Shown: piece after piece, positions 62,422 through 64,000 of the stretch
Layout: each line of letters begins with the position of its first letter
Position numbering within the stretch: the first letter of the stretch is position 1
DNA from: Pseudopedobacter sp037968815
GTDB taxonomy: Bacteria > Bacteroidota > Bacteroidia > Sphingobacteriales > Sphingobacteriaceae
Length of the DNA stretch: 64,000 nt
Assembly: GCA_037968815.1 (NCBI GenBank)
Contig: JBBKWF010000015.1
Location: 59,567-123,566, forward strand
Direction of reading: 5' to 3'
The notes under the pieces: model-generated
What the model was told of the DNA's origin: nothing
The model's input: only the letters and a program-made list of their open reading frames with translations
Databases searched by the model: none
Program-made: the position numbers and the translations under genes

Positions 62422-63870
62422 ATGATTAAAAGAGAAAAAATAAAAGATATACTTTCTTCTACTGATTTTGATAGAGAAACCACCGTAATGGGCTGGGTTA
62501 AAACGTTTAGAAACAACCAGTTTATTGCACTTAACGATGGTTCTTGCATGGGTAACCTGCAAATTGTGGTTGATTTTGCCAATACACCAGATGAAATTTT
62601 AAAGAAAATTACTACAGGTGCCTCCATTAGTGCAACCGGAAAACTGGTAGAATCTTTAGGAAAAGGACAAAAATGTGAGATCAAAGCTAGTTCTATAGAA
62701 ATTTTAGGAGAAAGTGATGCAGAGAAATTCCCATTGCAACCTAAAAAACACAGTTTAGAGTTTTTAAGAGAAATTGCTCATTTACGTTTCCGCACCAATA
62801 CTTTCAACGCAATTTTCAAAGTGCGTAATGCTTTGTCTTTCGCAGTACATCAGTTTTTTAATGATAAAGGTTTTGTTTGCTTACATACTCCTATTATTAC
62901 TGCTTCTGATGCGGAAGGTGCAGGTGAAATGTTTAGAGTAACAACGCTTCCGTTTGAAAACACACCAAAAAACGATGATGGAAGTATCGACTTTAAAGAA
63001 GATTTCTTCGGTAGATCTGCAAACCTAACTGTTTCTGGTCAGCTTGAAGGTGAATTAGGTGCAATGGCTTTAGGTGAAATTTACACTTTCGGACCAACTT
63101 TTAGAGCCGAAAACTCAAATACTACACGTCACCTTGCCGAGTTTTGGATGATTGAACCCGAAGTTGCTTTTGCAGACTTAGAGGACAACATGAATTTGGC
63201 TGAGGATTTATTAAAATACGTTATAAAATACGCTATTGATAATTGTGCCGATGAATTGGCATTTTTAACCAACCGCTTATCCGAAGAGGAAAAAAACAAG
63301 CCTCAAAATGAAAGAAGCGAATTTGATTTGATGACCAAATTGAATTTCTGTTTAGAAAATAACTTCGAACGCTTAACATACACCGAAGCAATTGAGATTT
63401 TAAAACGCTCTAAACCTAATCAGAAAAAGCAATTTAAATATTTGATTGATGAGTGGGGAGCTGATTTACAGTCGGAACATGAGCGTTATTTAGTAGAGAA
63501 ACATTTTAAAAAACCAGTAATTTTAACAGATTACCCTGCGGATATCAAATCGTTTTACATGAGAATGAACGAACCTGACGAGCAAGGCAGAAAAACTGTT
63601 AGAGCAATGGATATTTTATTCCCAGGTATTGGAGAGATGGTTGGTGGTTCGCAACGTGAAGAACGTTTGGATAAACTACAAACCCGTATGGATGAAATGG
63701 ATATTCCGCAAGACGAATTATATTGGTATTTAGATACTCGTAGATTTGGAACTGCACCACACGCTGGCTTTGGTTTAGGTTTTGAAAGGTTAGTTCTTTT
63801 TGTTACCGGAATGACCAATATCAGAGATGTAATTCCTTTCCCTAGATTCCCTAAAAACGCAGAGTTTTAA
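62422..63870 (+). CDS. asnS: Asparagine-tRNA ligase
   Basis: 482-aa class IIb synthetase charging tRNA-Asn. N-terminal OB-fold (about residues 15-110; VMGWVKTFRNNQFIALNDGS), then the catalytic core with motif 2 (FGPTFRAENSNTTRHLAEFWM) and motif 3 (HAGFGLGFERLVLFVTGM). The end is DVIPFPRFPKNAEF. Complete. Confidence 0.98.
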   Translation: MIKREKIKDILSSTDFDRETTVMGWVKTFRNNQFIALNDGSCMGNLQIVVDFANTPDEILKKITTGASISATGKLVESLGKGQKCEIKASSIEILGESDAEKFPLQPKKHSLEFLREIAHLRFRTNTFNAIFKVRNALSFAVHQFFNDKGFVCLHTPIITASDAEGAGEMFRVTTLPFENTPKNDDGSIDFKEDFFGRSANLTVSGQLEGELGAMALGEIYTFGPTFRAENSNTTRHLAEFWMIEPEVAFADLEDNMNLAEDLLKYVIKYAIDNCADELAFLTNRLSEEEKNKPQNERSEFDLMTKLNFCLENNFERLTYTEAIEILKRSKPNQKKQFKYLIDEWGADLQSEHERYLVEKHFKKPVILTDYPADIKSFYMRMNEPDEQGRKTVRAMDILFPGIGEMVGGSQREERLDKLQTRMDEMDIPQDELYWYLDTRRFGTAPHAGFGLGFERLVLFVTGMTNIRDVIPFPRFPKNAEF

Positions 63871-63930
63871 ATTCTGGAGATATGTCTCGTCCTGAAATAG
63901 CGTTACAGTTATACAAGGATAAAAAAATTA

Positions 63931-63966
63931 AATAGCATTGTGGATTTCCATGATGCTATTTTTTGT
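63931..63966 (+). terminator. Terminator downstream of asnS
   Basis: Stem ATAGCAT / ATGCTAT with an inner TGGA / TCCA stem, followed by a T run, about 60 bp past the asnS stop. Confidence 0.8.
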
Positions 63967-64000
63967 TTTATAATTTTTGATTTTAATTTTTCTTTGCTGA

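Noticed and set aside
63883..63936. 17-codon plus-strand ORF after asnS (MSRPEIALQLYKDKKIK)
   Set aside because: Too short and without a match I can name; it could be a transposase relic, but the evidence is not enough. A BLASTx of 63871-64000 would decide.
1..64000. tRNA, rRNA, tmRNA or CRISPR arrays
   Set aside because: No cloverleaf with a TTCGA-type loop, rRNA core or regularly spaced repeats was seen in any intergenic region; this is a visual check only.

Overview
The window reads as a chromosomal segment of an AT-rich member of the Bacteroidota, most likely a Pedobacter-like Sphingobacteriaceae. The evidence is a SusC-type TonB receptor with an STN domain next to a FecR anti-sigma factor and an ECF sigma factor, a PorP/SprF protein beside a very large secreted protein with a T9SS type B tail, a T9SS type A secreted protein, DUF2147, DUF983 and DUF6503 family proteins, and gene starts that mostly lack Shine-Dalgarno sequences. 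No tRNA, rRNA or CRISPR array was recognised.

Layout. 1-5.3 kb: a cell-surface signalling trio (SusC receptor cut by the window edge, anti-sigma, sigma). 5.5-14.5 kb: mostly housekeeping genes on the minus strand (TPR protein, gyrA, fasciclin lipoprotein, RsmB-like RNA methyltransferase, periplasmic binding lipoprotein, guaA). 14.6-21.8 kb: envelope and secretion genes, including an NlpC/P60 lipoprotein that has lost its catalytic Cys and His, and the PorP/SprF plus giant PKD protein pair. 22.1-25.3 kb: the thrS-infC-rpmI-rplT operon, with infC starting at AUU. 25.5-37.3 kb: a secreted deacetylase-like T9SS protein, sugar epimerase, exonuclease, two overlooked small genes, a ferredoxin, and a five-gene operon (DUF6503, DsbA-like, fabF-like, peroxiredoxin-like, HAD). 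37.3-41.2 kb: a rearranged stretch with relics of a serine recombinase gene, of a DUF6503 paralogue and perhaps of a Cys-rich GG peptide.

41.17-54.34 kb is a genomic island of about 13 kb inserted at the 3' end of mnmE (trmE). It is bounded by 35-bp direct repeats that differ at two positions, and its tyrosine integrase lies next to mnmE. The SGI1 family in Enterobacteria uses the same kind of target site, but no SGI1-like gene is present here. The island has no visible relaxase or conjugation genes. Its mobility side carries integrase, an excisionase-like HTH protein, a 162-aa unknown and a protein with family A DNA polymerase-like motifs. Its cargo includes a compact five-gene operon (41442-46872): a PD-(D/E)XK nuclease-like protein, a small protein, a membrane-anchored KAP P-loop NTPase, an unknown protein and a divergent class III nucleotidyl-cyclase-like protein. 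This is the best candidate for an undescribed, probably anti-phage, system. A serine recombinase and an XRE regulator divergent from a lipoprotein and a second exported protein complete the cargo.

54.3-64 kb returns to core genes: mnmE, a beta-hydroxyacid dehydrogenase, an MBL-fold hydrolase, rpmA with a histone-like tail, rplU, pdxH-nuoC-nuoD as a small operon, and asnS.
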